5,153 bases of DNA, from assembly GCA_031281115.1 (NCBI GenBank), contig JAITFV010000240.1, forward strand, positions 1 to 5,153. The letters are read 5' to 3'. Under the pieces are notes generated by a model that saw nothing but the letters and a program-made list of their open reading frames with translations, was not told where the DNA came from and did not search any database. This document shows positions 4,189 to 5,153 of the stretch, one piece after another (within the stretch, counting starts at the first letter, position 1; every line of letters starts with the position of its first letter). Origin of the DNA: Oscillospiraceae bacterium. GTDB taxonomy: Bacteria > Bacillota > Clostridia > Oscillospirales > Ruminococcaceae. A program made the position numbers and the translations under genes.

Positions 4189-5153
4189 TTACATATTCAA
4201 ATATTTTTGCAGTGTTCTGCGTACTGCGCCCGCTTCGGTAATCAGCTCGCCGAATATGTCCTCGGCTTTTCCGCCGAGACCTGCTTCATAAAGATTCACA
4301 CCGAAAATGTTTGCGTCCTCTAAAATCGGACGGATACGTGCGCGGTAATCCGGGGCTGCCGGCAGACAGGCAGAGCTGTCTGCCTCTGCGCCGAATTTCA
4401 CGTGCTTGATATGCGATTTCAGGCTCAGATAAAGCGGGTCGGGGCTTATTTCCATGCTCACGCCGCTGTCGTCAATACCCATAAGATACCGCAGCCATGC
4501 CGCGAAAACAAGCGGGATTAATTTCAAGTTTGCAGTATCCAAATCATCGCGGTTCATATAGGTTTTCACGGTTTCACCGAAGCGAATTGAAAGCTTCTGC
4601 GAGGTATCTGTCGCTATTCTCTGCGGTGTATCGGGCAGGAACGGATTAGGTAAGCGGGTGTTTAATACTTCCGCGAGAAAATCGTGCGGATTGATTATCC
4701 CGGGATTCACGACTGCGGGCAAACCTTCGTCATAACCGAGCTTTTCTGCAAGTCTGCGCAAATCGGGGTCTTTCATTACCTCGCTGATTTTAGTGAAACC
4801 GAGCAGACAACCGAAAATCGCGAGCGCGGTATGAAGCGGATTAAGGCAGGTACAAACTTTCATTTTTTCGGCTTTGTCAACAGTTTCACGGTCGGTAAAG
4901 ATAATCCCCGCCTTTTCTAATGGCGGTCTGCCGTTCGGGAAGCTGTCCTCGATTACGAGATACTCCGCTTCCTCCGCGTTCACAAACGGCGCAGCGATAG
5001 TATTTTTTGACGTGACAACTTTCACCATGCCCGAAAGACCGCTTTCTTCAAGCATTTTACGGACATCTTTGTGCGGCGCGGGAGTGATTTTATCAATCAT
5101 ACTCCATGGGAACGAGATTTTTTTTGGGTCATTTATATACTTTACGAACCCTT
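4189..5153 (-). CDS. uxuB: Fructuronate reductase (D-mannonate oxidoreductase), mannitol dehydrogenase family, N-terminus beyond the window
   Basis: NAD-dependent enzyme that interconverts D-fructuronate and D-mannonate in glucuronate catabolism. The frame is open to the right edge, giving 320 visible residues; family members are roughly 480-540, so the N-terminal Rossmann domain is mostly outside. The Met at 5098-5100 is internal. The codons before it give FPWS, so the reading is FPWSMIDKITP, a conserved family signature. The rest is the helical C-terminal domain, with KVCTCLNPLHTALAIFGCLL carrying the conserved Asn-x-x-His and a nearby Lys thought to be catalytic, then NPFLPDTPQRIATDTSQKL and IRFGETVKTY. 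The subfamily fits UxuB better than mannitol or tagaturonate dehydrogenase, and the downstream KDPG aldolase supports this. The promoter and any uxuA or kdgK partners lie outside. Confidence 0.9.
   Translation of the reverse strand, partial: GFVKYINDPKKISFPWSMIDKITPAPHKDVRKMLEESGLSGMVKVVTSKNTIAAPFVNAEEAEYLVIEDSFPNGRPPLEKAGIIFTDRETVDKAEKMKVCTCLNPLHTALAIFGCLLGFTKISEVMKDPDLRRLAEKLGYDEGLPAVVNPGIINPHDFLAEVLNTRLPNPFLPDTPQRIATDTSQKLSIRFGETVKTYMNRDDLDTANLKLIPLVFAAWLRYLMGIDDSGVSMEISPDPLYLSLKSHIKHVKFGAEADSSACLPAAPDYRARIRPILEDANIFGVNLYEAGLGGKAEDIFGELITEAGAVRRTLQKYLNM

Noticed and set aside
4189..5100. Start of the fructuronate reductase at the ATG at 5098-5100
   Set aside because: The frame stays open to the window edge, and the preceding codons complete the conserved FPWSMIDKITP signature, so this Met is internal.

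Overview
The window looks like a piece of chromosome from a Gram-positive anaerobe of the Clostridia, possibly Ruminococcus/Oscillospiraceae-like. The reasons are the clostridial type of tyrosyl-tRNA synthetase (GGDDQWSN and KMGKT motifs), a tRNA gene without an encoded CCA, sigma-A-type promoters with 17-nt spacers, AGGAGG-type ribosome binding sites, U-tract intrinsic terminators, and a mannitol-dehydrogenase-family fructuronate reductase next to a KDPG aldolase. The genus is an inference; no taxonomic marker is decisive.

Left part (1-3043, minus strand). A promoter at 3015-3043 drives a structured leader of about 200 nt. The leader ends in an intrinsic terminator just upstream of ilvB, the acetolactate synthase large subunit (1124-2809). 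The gene after ilvB is tyrS, cut by the left window edge, not the usual small subunit gene ilvN. An 85-bp gap between ilvB and tyrS is almost filled by ten in-register TAATTNN heptamers. I see no terminator between the two genes, so tyrS may be co-transcribed with ilvB.

Middle part (3056-3550, plus strand). A tRNA-Val(GAC) gene has its own strong promoter back to back with the ilvB promoter, and its own terminator. It is followed by an AT-rich stretch with two perfect inverted repeats and a 70-residue XRE/Cro-type regulator. The regulator converges on the next operon at a shared bidirectional terminator that overlaps both stop codons.

Right part (3530-5153, minus strand). Fructuronate reductase (uxuB-like, 5' end off the window) and KDPG/KHG aldolase (eda/kdgA) are 14 nt apart and form the end of a hexuronate-utilisation operon. 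UxuB converts fructuronate to mannonate. After dehydration and phosphorylation by enzymes not seen here, Eda splits KDPG into pyruvate and glyceraldehyde 3-phosphate. The pyruvate is also the substrate of IlvB.

Most of the window is ordinary metabolism. The parts most worth a second look are the ilvB leader RNA, whose antiterminator resembles a T-box but lacks the UGG that would bind tRNA, the heptamer array, and the palindromes ahead of the small regulator. I found no clear evidence of a new multi-gene system.
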